15,803 bases of DNA, taken from the NCBI GenBank assembly GCA_958452935.1, contig CAUDVX010000037.1, positions 1-15,803 on the forward strand, given 5' to 3'. The position numbers and the translations under genes were made by a program. Position 1 is the stretch's first letter, and every line of letters starts with the position of its first letter. Below, one piece after another: positions 6,615 through 14,423 of this stretch. The notes under the pieces were generated by a model. The model made no database searches and had not been told where the DNA came from. It was given only the letters and a program-made list of their open reading frames with translations. Origin of the DNA: an uncultured Collinsella sp. (lineage in GTDB: Bacteria > Actinomycetota > Coriobacteriia > Coriobacteriales > Coriobacteriaceae).

Positions 6615-6620
6615 ATCATA
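6615..6620 (-). promoter_or_regulatory. Candidate -10 of the glycosyltransferase-LytS-LytTR operon
   Basis: TATGAT on the minus strand matches the -10 consensus at five of six positions and would start transcription near 6608, about 68 nt before the first ATG. I see no good -35. The 100 bp between it and the transporter stop (6621-6722) hold nothing else I recognise. Confidence 0.35.
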
Positions 6621-6722
6621 CCCACTTGGGCTAAACATTGCTCGGAAGTCAGAATGATTTATGCGGCTACTTCCAAAAGAGTACTGCAGATAGGCACAAT
6701 TGCTGCACTGAGCCCGATTGCC

Positions 6723-7973
6723 TTACGCCGCCGCCTGAGCCATGCGGGACAGACGGACCAGCAGCACAAAGCCAACAACCAGCAGAACGCCAATAGAAAG
6801 GACGCCCAGCGACGGGTTGCCGGTCAGCGAGGTGACAACCGACACCAGGAAGGTGCCCATAACGCTTGCGTAACGGCCAAAGATATCGAAGAAGCCGTAG
6901 TACTCGTTGGACTTTTCCTTGGGGATGATGCGGCCAAAATAGCTGCGGCTGAGCGCCTGCACGCCACCCTGGAACAAGCCGACCAAAATAGCGAGCACCC
7001 AAAACTCAAAGGCGGTCTTTAAGAAAAACGCGGCAAAGAGCACGATGCCCATGTAGGCGGCGACGGCCACCAAGATCATGTTGAGTGTGCCCACGCGACC
7101 GGCGAGCTTGCCGTAGATGATGGCGGACGGGAAGGCCACAAACTGCGTAACGAGCAGCGCCAGCACCAGTTGGGTCGAGTCGATACCCAGAGCCGATCCG
7201 TAGCTGGTTGCCATGGAAATGACCGTGTGCACACCGTCGATGTAGAAGAAGAACGCGATCATGTAGACCAGCACGGTCTTGTTGTGGGCGATCTCGCGCA
7301 TGGTGTGTCCGACCTCGGAGAACACGCCGCCCACGATGTGGCCGATGGTGTCCTCGGGACCGCGCTCGCGACCGTACTTTTGCTTATAGGTGCGAATGAG
7401 CGGCAGGGTAAAGATGAGCCACCAGGCACCGGTGATGACAAACGACAGACGTGTTGCCAGCATGGTGGGGACGCCAAGAGCGGGGCCACCCATGATAAGT
7501 GCCAGGCAGATGATGAACGGCACGGTGGAACCGATGTAGCCCCAGGCATAGCCCGAGCTGGACACGGCGTCCATGCGCTCGTCGGTGGTAATGTCGGGCA
7601 GCATGGCGTCGTAGAACGTCATAGAAGAGTTAAGGCCGATGGTGCACAGCACGTACACGGTCAAAAATGCCATGGCGGACATTGGGATAGCCTGCGCCAG
7701 GCAAAGAACCAGGCCCGTGAGGAAGAAGCCCAAGAAGAACTTGATCTTGTTGCCGGCGTAATCGGCAAGCGCGCCCAGAATGGGCATGAGCATGGCAATG
7801 ACCAGCGAGGCAATCGTCTGCGCGTTGCCCCAAGCGACCACCAGGTCTGCCGAGGAAGCACCGGTATTGATGGCGTTAAAGTAGATGGGCACCACCGAGG
7901 TATTGAGCAGCACGAGGGCTGAATTGCCCACATCGTACATAACCCAGTTACGCTCGAGCTTGGTGTATTTCAT
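6723..7973 (-). CDS. UMF1-type major facilitator transporter
   Basis: This 416-residue polytopic membrane protein has about 12 hydrophobic helices and no signal peptide. The opening motif ERNWVMYDVGNSA, the LADYAGNK loop after helix 2 and QALSRSYFGRIIPKEKSNEYYGFFD in the second half are typical of the UMF1/Atg22-like branch of the major facilitator superfamily. Members are thought to export amino acids or small metabolites; the substrate here is unknown. The ATG at 7973 has AAGGGG 8 nt upstream. It is a single-gene unit by appearance: 233 bp of gene-free DNA upstream and a terminator downstream (6563-6598). No -10/-35 pair stands out in its upstream region. It lies between two LytS/LytTR operons and might be a target of either, which is only a positional guess. 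Confidence 0.9.
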   Translation of the reverse strand: MKYTKLERNWVMYDVGNSALVLLNTSVVPIYFNAINTGASSADLVVAWGNAQTIASLVIAMLMPILGALADYAGNKIKFFLGFFLTGLVLCLAQAIPMSAMAFLTVYVLCTIGLNSSMTFYDAMLPDITTDERMDAVSSSGYAWGYIGSTVPFIICLALIMGGPALGVPTMLATRLSFVITGAWWLIFTLPLIRTYKQKYGRERGPEDTIGHIVGGVFSEVGHTMREIAHNKTVLVYMIAFFFYIDGVHTVISMATSYGSALGIDSTQLVLALLVTQFVAFPSAIIYGKLAGRVGTLNMILVAVAAYMGIVLFAAFFLKTAFEFWVLAILVGLFQGGVQALSRSYFGRIIPKEKSNEYYGFFDIFGRYASVMGTFLVSVVTSLTGNPSLGVLSIGVLLVVGFVLLVRLSRMAQAAA

Positions 7974-8111
7974 GGACAGGGCCCCTTCGTATTCGCCCGA
8001 TATGCAGTTAGTTCATCGTACCCCAATTGTCCAGAGGCACCGGTAAGGATTCGGCAAAGGGACAGGAGCGGTCATACGGACACGCAGGGCGAAACGCCAT
8101 CCCATCAACGC

Positions 8112-8178
8112 AGTTGCGGTGAAATAGTTCCCGCTTAGCCCTCCGGGGGCTTCATTCAGGAACTATTCCACCGCAACT
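8112..8178. repeat. Intergenic palindrome with 20-bp arms
   Basis: AGTTGCGGTGAAATAGTTCC (8112-8131) pairs with 8159-8178 with a single mismatch. Between the arms, AGCCC and GGGCT form a small inner hairpin. There is no T-run, so it is not an ordinary terminator, although it lies 28 bp past the stop of the phospholipase C-like gene. The rest of the gene-free stretch 7974-8206 shows nothing I can name. It looks like a REP- or MITE-type repeat or a processed structured RNA. Confidence 0.75.
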
Positions 8179-8206
8179 TATTGGAGAGTATGGGCGAGGC
8201 AGCTTG

Positions 8207-9151
8207 CTACTCCTCGCGGTCGAACTCTTCGTCGGCGCCGAGCACGCGACCGCTGTAATTGACGTGGTTGGTCACGGCCTCCATATCGCCGGTCTCGATA
8301 AAGCGGGCGACCGTGCACTCGTAATCGAGCAGCGCGCGGTCAAAGACCTCGGGGAAGCTCTCGGTCGAGACTTCATCGGTAAAGGGGTTCTTCCATGCCA
8401 AGTGGCCCAGGTTGCCGGTACGCTCGGGCAACTCGGTCGTCACGCGGTGCGCAAGGCCGTCGAGCAGCGAATAATCGTGCACCAAGCCCTCGAGCAGGGC
8501 AATCGCGCGCGTCTTGGCCGAACCGGCCGGCTCGATAGTGCGGTAGAGCATCTGCATGTCCGAGACGGCGCCGGCGTACTCCCCCGCCGGGATGTCGATA
8601 CCGTACACGCGCCCGGCGACGTAGCTCATCAGCACGCCGGCAACGCGATTGATGCGGTCGGTAGTGACGATCTCGCCCGCCGGTGGATAATCCTCGACCG
8701 TGGCCCCGTCACGTTTGAGTTGCAGCATCAGCACGTCCAGGTCGCTTTCGAGCACGGCGTGGACTTGACTGCCCGAAGCCTCGAGCTCGGGGTCGGACTC
8801 AACAATGCCAAACTGCTGCTCGTAGACAAAGGGGTGGGCATTGCGATCGAGCACATAGTGCGACAGCAGGCCCAGCGCAAAGGCGCGACCCAGATTGGCA
8901 TCGCGCGGCTGTAGGTGCGACACGCCGTCGCGCAGACACGAGAACTGGCGCGACATGCGCGAGCGGTGCATGACCTGAGCAAGCGACATACAGTCGGAAA
9001 TGCGCGGCGTGAGCATGTGGAAGAAAAACGGGTCGGGACCCTGGTTGCCCAGGATAAAGGCGATGCGCTCCTCGTCGGACGTGATAACGCCCTGCGGAAG
9101 ACGGTCGATGCTTTCCTCGCCAAACAGATGATGCGTAATGAGCGCGGGCAT
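8207..9151 (-). CDS. Zinc-dependent phospholipase C-like protein
   Basis: This 314-residue protein resembles the zinc phospholipase C/S1-P1 nuclease fold. It has the N-terminal His7-His8, GNQGPDPFFFH (Asp40, His45), GLLSHYVLDRNAHP (His98-X3-Asp102, His106) and HAVLESDLD (His131-X3-Glu135), the usual set of zinc ligands. Secreted family members cleave phospholipid head groups, but this one has no signal peptide or membrane helix, so it probably acts in the cytoplasm on an unknown phosphoester. Its ATG at 9151 has an AAAGGAT site. It follows response regulator 2 by 91 bp without a terminator and may be both the last gene of that operon and driven by its own -10 (CATAAT, 9184-9189). Fold assignment is good, substrate unknown. 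Confidence 0.82.
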   Translation of the reverse strand: MPALITHHLFGEESIDRLPQGVITSDEERIAFILGNQGPDPFFFHMLTPRISDCMSLAQVMHRSRMSRQFSCLRDGVSHLQPRDANLGRAFALGLLSHYVLDRNAHPFVYEQQFGIVESDPELEASGSQVHAVLESDLDVLMLQLKRDGATVEDYPPAGEIVTTDRINRVAGVLMSYVAGRVYGIDIPAGEYAGAVSDMQMLYRTIEPAGSAKTRAIALLEGLVHDYSLLDGLAHRVTTELPERTGNLGHLAWKNPFTDEVSTESFPEVFDRALLDYECTVARFIETGDMEAVTNHVNYSGRVLGADEEFDREE

Positions 9152-9183
9152 AATAATCCTTTCGATTTCATTCGATGCAATCC

Positions 9184-9189
9184 ATTATG
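9184..9189 (-). promoter_or_regulatory. Candidate -10 of the phospholipase C-like gene
   Basis: CATAAT on the minus strand lies 32 bp before the ATG. The upstream TTTGGC is only a weak -35. It could allow expression independent of the two-component genes upstream. Confidence 0.3.
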
Positions 9190-9242
9190 CCCACCGCACA
9201 GTCATGCCAAACCTGCAACGGCAAACGATGGCACACCGACCC

Positions 9243-9977
9243 TTACGCAAGCCCCAAGTGCGATTTGACCTCGGCAGCGCGACGGCGGGACACGGGCACC
9301 GTCGAGGTTACGCGATCGAGCCTGAGCTCCATCAGGCCCGTGGAGCCGATCTCGACATTATGTACGTCTTCCAAATTAACCAGATAGCTGCGGTGGACGC
9401 GGATAAAGCCCTCGGAGGCCAGGCGACGCTCGAGCGAGGAAATCGACTCATTGATCAGGTACGTCCCCTCGGCGCAGACGGCGTTGCAAAAATCGGCGCG
9501 CGCCTCAAAGTAGCAGACATCCGCCACGGGAATGAACACCTTTTTGCCCCCGCGATCCACCGTCAGGCGCAAAGGCTGGCGCGGAGCATGGACGACACGG
9601 CGAGCGCCCAGGGCAGTCTCGATCTTGTCGAGCGCCTTTGACAAGCGGGCATCCTCGACCGGCTTGACGATGTAATCGACAGCATCGAGGTTATAGGCAT
9701 CGGCCGCATACTCGGCAAATGCCGTCACAAACACCACGACCGGCGGCGTCTTTAGGTTCTGCAGCGTCTCGGCAAGCTCAATTCCCGAGCGACCGGGCAT
9801 GGTAATGTCTAAAAACAGCACGTCGGGCTTGTTCGACAGAATCGACTCCACGGCTTCGGTGACATTGCCCGCCTCGGCAATCTGACCCACACGCGTATCC
9901 TTTTCCAACAGATAGCGTAGCTCAGCCCTAATGGGAGGCTCGTCATCAACCACCAAGATGTTCCAGCCTTCGGACAT
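9243..9977 (-). CDS. LytTR-family response regulator 2
   Basis: This 244-residue regulator has the same design as the one at 3224-3940: receiver (about 4-122) with Asp11-Asp12, phospho-acceptor Asp57 (LFLDITMPG), Thr85 and Lys105 (VKPVEDA), then a LytTR DNA-binding domain (about 138-242) containing FIRVHRSYLVNL and VPVSRRR. Long stretches match regulator 1, for example the region around NLKTPPVVVFVTAF, so the two are paralogues. The ATG at 9977 follows AGGGGAAG. It lies 38 bp after the stop of kinase 2 with no terminator between, so they form an operon. DNA targets are not identifiable from the sequence alone. Confidence 0.95.
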   Translation of the reverse strand: MSEGWNILVVDDEPPIRAELRYLLEKDTRVGQIAEAGNVTEAVESILSNKPDVLFLDITMPGRSGIELAETLQNLKTPPVVVFVTAFAEYAADAYNLDAVDYIVKPVEDARLSKALDKIETALGARRVVHAPRQPLRLTVDRGGKKVFIPVADVCYFEARADFCNAVCAEGTYLINESISSLERRLASEGFIRVHRSYLVNLEDVHNVEIGSTGLMELRLDRVTSTVPVSRRRAAEVKSHLGLA

Positions 9978-10015
9978 ATGCGCTTCCCCTCTTTTTCTCT
10001 CAATCCAACCGCGTG

Positions 10016-11401
10016 CTACACCGTTAGCGGCGCCGGCTCATGCGGCTCGCCGTTCAACTCTACGATGACCTGCGTTCCCACGCCCTCCTGGGACTTCACG
10101 CGCATGCCAGAATCTTCTCCGTAAAAGAAATGGATTCGCTGAAGCACGTTGAAGAGCGCCAGGCCGCAACCTCGCTTGACGGAGCCGTCGGCGGTAATGC
10201 TCTCGGGCTCCTCTCGGCGATGCTGCTCAAACAGATGCGCGCAGACTTCTTCGCTCATCCCGATGCCGTCATCTTCGACGATGATCTCCAAGCCGTCATC
10301 GGTCTCAAAAGCCCTAACACGAATAGAAAGCGGCTCGGTCTCGCGCTGCGCATGCTTGATGCAGTTTTCGAGCAGCGGCTGCAAGATAAACGGCGGTACC
10401 AGGCTGTCGTGCACCTCAAAGTCGATGTCGACCGAAACGCGCAGACGGCCGTCGCCATACCGGGCCTGCATAAGATTGATATAACGAGTGCCCTGTTCCA
10501 CCTCGTGCTCGAGCGTGGTGAGCGTATCGGAGTCAGAAAGCGTCTGACGGTAATAATTGGAAAAATCGATCAGCAGCGATCGCGCCTTGTCGGGCTCGGC
10601 TCGAACGAGCGACACGATCGTGCTAATGGTATTGAATAGAAAATGCGGGTCGACCTGCGACTGCAGGGCGCGAAGCTCAACGCGGGCCGTGAGCTCGTCC
10701 TGGCGCTCGAGCTCAAAGCTGGCGAGCTGCGTGGAAATTAGATTGGCAAAACCCGAGGCAAGGGCCGTCTGGCGCATATCAATGCTGCTCAGGCGGGGAT
10801 AGTACAGCTCGAGTGTGCCCACGCAATGCCCGCGCACGGTAAGCGGCGCGACAATGCCGGCGCGCAGGCGGGGAAAATAACCGCCCGTCTCATTGGAGGT
10901 GTCGCGCGAAAACACGCTCTGCTCGCCCGTCTCAATCACACTGAGCGTGGTCTTGAGCACGACCGGGGTTCCGGCGGGACACCTTGTCGAATCCTCGCCC
11001 CAACTTGCCAACACCTGCTTGCCGTCGGTAAAGCAGATGGCAGAGGCGATGGTCTCGGACAGGATGATCTTAGAAGCACCCAGGGCCGCTTCGGGCGTAA
11101 GGCCGCGCGACGTGTAGGCGAATATTTTTGATGCGATGGCGAGCGTACGGTCGGTTGCGCTCGATGTGAGGTCATCGGGGACCACAAAGACATACGAGAA
11201 AAAGAAGCACAGCATGACCAGGCCGGCAATAACGACAACGCCCGGAACGGGATTGGGATTATCGGTTAAATCCCAGATAAGCAGCAGGATAAGCGCCGGA
11301 ACGACAACACCGAGCAGGATGGCCTGGACCACATGCTGGGCCGTACGAAAGACCTTGGTAGAGTTGTAGCTCTTGCCCAGAATCAGCCTGTTTAAATCCA
11401 C
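10016..11401 (-). CDS. LytS/BtsS-type sensor histidine kinase 2
   Basis: This membrane kinase (463 residues if counted from the ATG at 11407) has two hydrophobic helices (about 24-45 and 57-76), a GAF-like region (about 85-225), then the linker STQLASFELERQDELTARVE and DPHFLFNTISTI with His255. The N box is LQPLLENCIKHA (Asn348), G1 is DDGIGM (379-384) and G2 is GCGLALFN (413-420). Asn before the Pro-His of the phosphorylation motif is Asp here. It is paralogous to the kinase at 4013-5356 through the linker and catalytic domains but has diverged in the sensor region. I prefer the GTG at 11401, because AAGGGG touches the ATG at 11407 directly but lies 6 nt from the GTG. It forms an operon with regulator 2. 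Confidence 0.93.
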   Translation of the reverse strand: MDLNRLILGKSYNSTKVFRTAQHVVQAILLGVVVPALILLLIWDLTDNPNPVPGVVVIAGLVMLCFFFSYVFVVPDDLTSSATDRTLAIASKIFAYTSRGLTPEAALGASKIILSETIASAICFTDGKQVLASWGEDSTRCPAGTPVVLKTTLSVIETGEQSVFSRDTSNETGGYFPRLRAGIVAPLTVRGHCVGTLELYYPRLSSIDMRQTALASGFANLISTQLASFELERQDELTARVELRALQSQVDPHFLFNTISTIVSLVRAEPDKARSLLIDFSNYYRQTLSDSDTLTTLEHEVEQGTRYINLMQARYGDGRLRVSVDIDFEVHDSLVPPFILQPLLENCIKHAQRETEPLSIRVRAFETDDGLEIIVEDDGIGMSEEVCAHLFEQHRREEPESITADGSVKRGCGLALFNVLQRIHFFYGEDSGMRVKSQEGVGTQVIVELNGEPHEPAPLTV

Positions 11402-11432
11402 CGTCATCCCCTTTTATCTATCGCACCCATAG

Positions 11433-11460
11433 CAATAAAGAGGGCCGCAAGCGACCCTCT
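11433..11460 (-). terminator. Terminator-like hairpin upstream of kinase 2
   Basis: On the minus strand AGAGGGTCGC pairs with GCGGCCCTCT (one T-G pair) and is followed by TTTATT. It may end the amidohydrolase transcript, but it also lies directly after a candidate -10 and 26 nt before kinase 2, so it could be a leader hairpin. Confidence 0.65.
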
Positions 11461-11462
11461 CC

Positions 11463-11477
11463 ATTGCATTATGCAAT
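11463..11477 (-). promoter_or_regulatory. Palindromic operator-like site over a -10 box
   Basis: ATTGCATTATGCAAT is a perfect inverted repeat (7-bp arms, 1-bp centre). On the minus strand it contains CATAAT (11468-11473), a five-of-six match to -10, which would start transcription near 11461 for the kinase 2 operon. A dimeric regulator bound here would block the promoter. No good -35 is seen. Confidence 0.45.
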
Positions 11478-11518
11478 CAAATACTGTGTTTTACATCCAG
11501 TCGTCGATGAACGGTAGT

Positions 11519-12796
11519 TTAGGCGCTGTATTTGTTGGCCTCGCCAAAGGTGCCAGCCTCGACGATCCAGCCGTCCTTCATGATGACGTCCATGTTGTCG
11601 GTGTTGAGCACGTGGATGTCGGCGGCGACGTCACCGTTGACGACCAGCAGGTCGGCGCACTTGCCGGCCTCGATGGAACCGGTCTCGTCCTCGATGTGGC
11701 ACATCTTGGCACCGTTGAGGGTAGCGCAGGTGATGGTCTCGACCGGGGTGAAACCGATCTTGTCGACGAACTCGTACATCTCCTCGATGGAGCAGGTGCC
11801 GTACGGGGTGACGAAGGAGAAGGAGTCGGAGCCGATCGTCATGACGACGCCGCGCTTCTTGGCCTCGCGCAGGCAGTCGTAGTTGCGCTGCAGCTCCTTC
11901 TCGACCAGGGTGCCCTCGTACTTGTCGTGCAGCTCGGGGACGTAGACGGGCGGATAGGTGGCGTACCAGGTGGGCAGGAAGGCGATCGTCGGGGTGAAGA
12001 AGGTGCCCTGCTCGGCCATGAGGTCCATGGTGCGCTCATCGATATCGAAACCGTGAATCAGCTGTTCGCAGCCAAAGCGAACGGAATCGTAGGCAGCGGC
12101 GTGGTTGTTGTAGCAGTGGCTCCACACGGGGATGCCGACCATCTTTGCCTCGTCGACCACGGCCTGGATCTCCTCGGAGCAGTAGTGCTGGTCGCGACCG
12201 GAGTCCCAGCGCCAGATGCCGCCACCGGTAGCCCAGATCTTGATGGCATCGGGGTTCTCGCGCAGGCGACGACGGACGGCCTTGCGCAGATCCCAAGGAC
12301 CGTCGACCTGGTCGCCCCAGGGATGGGATTCCTTGTTGAGCTCCTGGGTGCAGTGGTGAGAGTCACCGTGGCCGGCAACGCGGCAGAAACCGAGGCCGGT
12401 GGCCAGAACGCGCGGGCCCTTAAAGACGCCCTTGTCGATGCAGTCACGGATCTGGATACCAAAGCGGCCGATCTCGCAGACGGTGGTGAGGCCGTGGGTG
12501 AGGCAGTCGTAGGCCTGCTTGACGGCGACGGCCTGCTTCTCGAGGAGCGGCTGCATGACCCAATCGGTGTCATCGTCGGTCAGGTTGCCCGAGAAGTGCA
12601 GGTGGGTGTCGATCAGGCCGGGAAGGACGGTCTTGCCGGCGGCGTCGATGACCTCAACGCCCTCGGGAAGGTCCTGCATAGCGCCGGCGTACTCGATCTT
12701 GCCGTTGTCGTCGACGAGGACGAGGGAGTTCTCGACCGGCTCGGCACCGGTACCGTCGATGAGCTTGCCGCCAACGATTGCATACTTAGTGGACAT
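11519..12796 (-). CDS. Metal-dependent amidohydrolase (imidazolonepropionase/Xaa-Pro dipeptidase-like)
   Basis: This 425-residue cytoplasmic enzyme of the amidohydrolase superfamily has a small N- and C-terminal beta domain around a TIM barrel. Its metal-site residues are all visible: His65 and His67 (DTHLHF), Lys186 (AIKIWATGGG, the position of the carboxylated lysine), His227 (WSHCYN), His248 (LIHGFD) and Asp324 (GSDSF). The GGG after the lysine and the overall pattern resemble the family that includes prolidase-like dipeptidases and imidazolonepropionase-like enzymes. A cyclic amide, N-acyl amino acid or proline dipeptide is therefore a reasonable substrate class, but the exact one is unknown. 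The ATG at 12796 has a strong AAGGAGG. It lies 131 bp after an APC-family permease on the same strand, suggesting import followed by hydrolysis. Confidence 0.9.
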   Translation of the reverse strand: MSTKYAIVGGKLIDGTGAEPVENSLVLVDDNGKIEYAGAMQDLPEGVEVIDAAGKTVLPGLIDTHLHFSGNLTDDDTDWVMQPLLEKQAVAVKQAYDCLTHGLTTVCEIGRFGIQIRDCIDKGVFKGPRVLATGLGFCRVAGHGDSHHCTQELNKESHPWGDQVDGPWDLRKAVRRRLRENPDAIKIWATGGGIWRWDSGRDQHYCSEEIQAVVDEAKMVGIPVWSHCYNNHAAAYDSVRFGCEQLIHGFDIDERTMDLMAEQGTFFTPTIAFLPTWYATYPPVYVPELHDKYEGTLVEKELQRNYDCLREAKKRGVVMTIGSDSFSFVTPYGTCSIEEMYEFVDKIGFTPVETITCATLNGAKMCHIEDETGSIEAGKCADLLVVNGDVAADIHVLNTDNMDVIMKDGWIVEAGTFGEANKYSA

Positions 12797-12826
12797 GGTT
12801 CCTCCTTATGGATCCATATAGTGGGC

Positions 12827-12850
12827 GAGGCCGTGTTGGGTTAAGGCCTC
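12827..12850 (-). other. Small hairpin before the amidohydrolase
   Basis: GAGGCC and GGCCTC form a 6-bp stem with a 12-nt loop in the permease-amidohydrolase spacer. No T-run follows. It may stabilise or process the operon message. Confidence 0.4.
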
Positions 12851-12878
12851 ACAAAGCTACCCAAGTGGTGCCGGGTTC

Positions 12879-12907
12879 GGTGCGCGGGAGAGAGGGCCCC
12901 GCGCACC
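12879..12907 (-). other. Strong intercistronic hairpin after the permease gene
   Basis: GGTGCGCGGG and CCCGCGCACC form a perfect 10-bp GC stem with a 9-nt loop 20 bp past the permease stop. It lacks a T-run, so it is more likely a partial terminator, RNA-stabilising element or processing site that would set the permease:enzyme ratio. Confidence 0.65.
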
Positions 12908-12927
12908 CGATCCGCCCCGGCTAGGCG

Positions 12928-14379
12928 TTACTTTTTGCGGGAATTGGTGAAAGCCATGAGGGCCAGGCCAATAGCCAACCAGCCGATCACGATGCTCCAC
13001 TCCACCATGTTGAGGGAGGCGGGAGAGAACGGGATCACGAGCAGGCCGATGATGATGGCGCAGGCAGCGATAGCGAGGCCGATGCCAAACTTGCCGCCGG
13101 GCACCTCGTAGGGACGAGGCAGGTCGGGCTCGGTGAAGCGCATGCGCAGGCAGGCGAGGGCGACCATACCGCAGGAGAAGATGAAGGCGAGAGCCGACAC
13201 GTTGGTCAGAGGAATGAGCATGTTCTTGCCCAGGAACGGACCGATGACGGTGATAACGCCCAGAACGACGCAGGCGAGCTTGGGAGCGCCGGACTTGGGG
13301 TCGACCTCGGCGAACTTCTCGGGCAGTTGGCCCTTGCGGCCCATGGCGAGCATGATGCGGCTCGTGGCGCCGTAGAAGGAGTTCATCGGGCCCATGGGTC
13401 CAAGCGTGGCGATGACGAGCATGGCCAGGTACAGGAGCATGTTGATACCCTTGAGGCAGGCAAGCGCGGGAACCGGGCTCTTAACAAACTCATGCCAGTC
13501 GAGGATGGTGCCGAACGAGTAGATGCAGACCATGTAGAAGCCGCCGGCGGCCAGCAGGGCCAGGGAGATAATCTTGCCGAACTTGTTCCAGTTGAGGCCC
13601 TCGGCTGCTTCCTCAGCCTGCTGAGGAATGGTGTCGAAACCGGCGTAGAAGAACGGGGTCAGAACCAGGACCGACACGATGCCGGCGAACAGGCTGGCGC
13701 CCTCGGTAGCGGACTTGCCGCCGCCAGCGCCGGTGACCTGGGAGAACACGGGCATGGCGTTGTCCGGCGAGCCGGTGAACAGCGAGACGCCCATGGCGAG
13801 CAGCATGCCGCAGAGCAGGGCCTTGGTCAGGAAGGCCTGGAGCTTGGCGGCCGAGCTGGCACCGCGGAAGTTGAGGAAGATGACGTAGGCTGCAAAGCCG
13901 AGCGCGATCAGCGTCGGGAACAGGTAAACGTCGGCGCCTAGGATGGTGTAGAGCTTGACGGCGCGCAGCCACTCAAGACCGGGCAGGCTGCCGAACATCT
14001 CGGACACGAGGGTCGAAATGGCGATGGCCTCCCACGGGCACAGGATGCCGTTGCCCAGAGCCAAAAGCCATCCGGTGATGTAGCTCAGCGTACGGCCAAA
14101 GCTACGATCGACATACTCGACGATTCCGCCCGAGATGGGGATAGCAGCCGTGAGCTCACCGAAAACAGCTCCGACGGGCACGAGGAAGATTGCACCCAAG
14201 AGGAATGCGATCATAGCGGGAACGGGACCGCCGCCCACGACCATCCAGTCGCCGACCTGCAGAACCCAACCGGTACCGATAATGGCACCGAAACCGATGG
14301 TGAAGAAGTTCCAGAGCGAAAGCGTTTTCTTCATGCCGCCGTTATCCTCGACTGCAACTTCTGTATTCTTGTCCGCCAT
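12928..14379 (-). CDS. APC-superfamily amino acid permease
   Basis: This 483-residue inner-membrane transporter has about 12 transmembrane segments. The first carries the substrate-binding motif IGFGAIIGTGW (about 28-38) typical of amino acid-polyamine-cation permeases. The helix 3 region PISGGIVEYVDRSFG and the loop after helix 8 (YGATSRIMLAMGRKGQLPEKFAEV, split here only for position: about 333-355) also fit. It should drive proton- or sodium-coupled uptake of an amino acid or related amine; the specific substrate cannot be told. I chose the ATG at 14379 because AGGAGGGG precedes it; an in-frame GTG 13 codons earlier lacks such a site. It heads the permease-amidohydrolase operon and is divergent from the C39 peptidase gene. 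Confidence 0.92.
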   Translation of the reverse strand: MADKNTEVAVEDNGGMKKTLSLWNFFTIGFGAIIGTGWVLQVGDWMVVGGGPVPAMIAFLLGAIFLVPVGAVFGELTAAIPISGGIVEYVDRSFGRTLSYITGWLLALGNGILCPWEAIAISTLVSEMFGSLPGLEWLRAVKLYTILGADVYLFPTLIALGFAAYVIFLNFRGASSAAKLQAFLTKALLCGMLLAMGVSLFTGSPDNAMPVFSQVTGAGGGKSATEGASLFAGIVSVLVLTPFFYAGFDTIPQQAEEAAEGLNWNKFGKIISLALLAAGGFYMVCIYSFGTILDWHEFVKSPVPALACLKGINMLLYLAMLVIATLGPMGPMNSFYGATSRIMLAMGRKGQLPEKFAEVDPKSGAPKLACVVLGVITVIGPFLGKNMLIPLTNVSALAFIFSCGMVALACLRMRFTEPDLPRPYEVPGGKFGIGLAIAACAIIIGLLVIPFSPASLNMVEWSIVIGWLAIGLALMAFTNSRKK

Positions 14380-14423
14380 TGTTCCCCTCCTTTCCTTTTT
14401 GACGCCCCTTGACGTCACCCCTT

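Noticed and set aside
11507..11515. ACCGTTCAT (minus strand), a match to the LytTR half-site consensus near the kinase 2 operon
   Set aside because: LytTR proteins bind paired direct repeats; no second half-site is found at the expected spacing, and one 9-bp degenerate match is weak.
11471..12844. 457-codon plus-strand open frame opposite the amidohydrolase
   Set aside because: The minus-strand frame has all amidohydrolase metal ligands and a strong ribosome binding site; the plus frame is Val/Asp/Gly-rich filler.
14410..14417. TGACGTCA palindrome in the permease leader
   Set aside because: Only 8 bp and next to coding signals; no bacterial regulator can be assigned from it.
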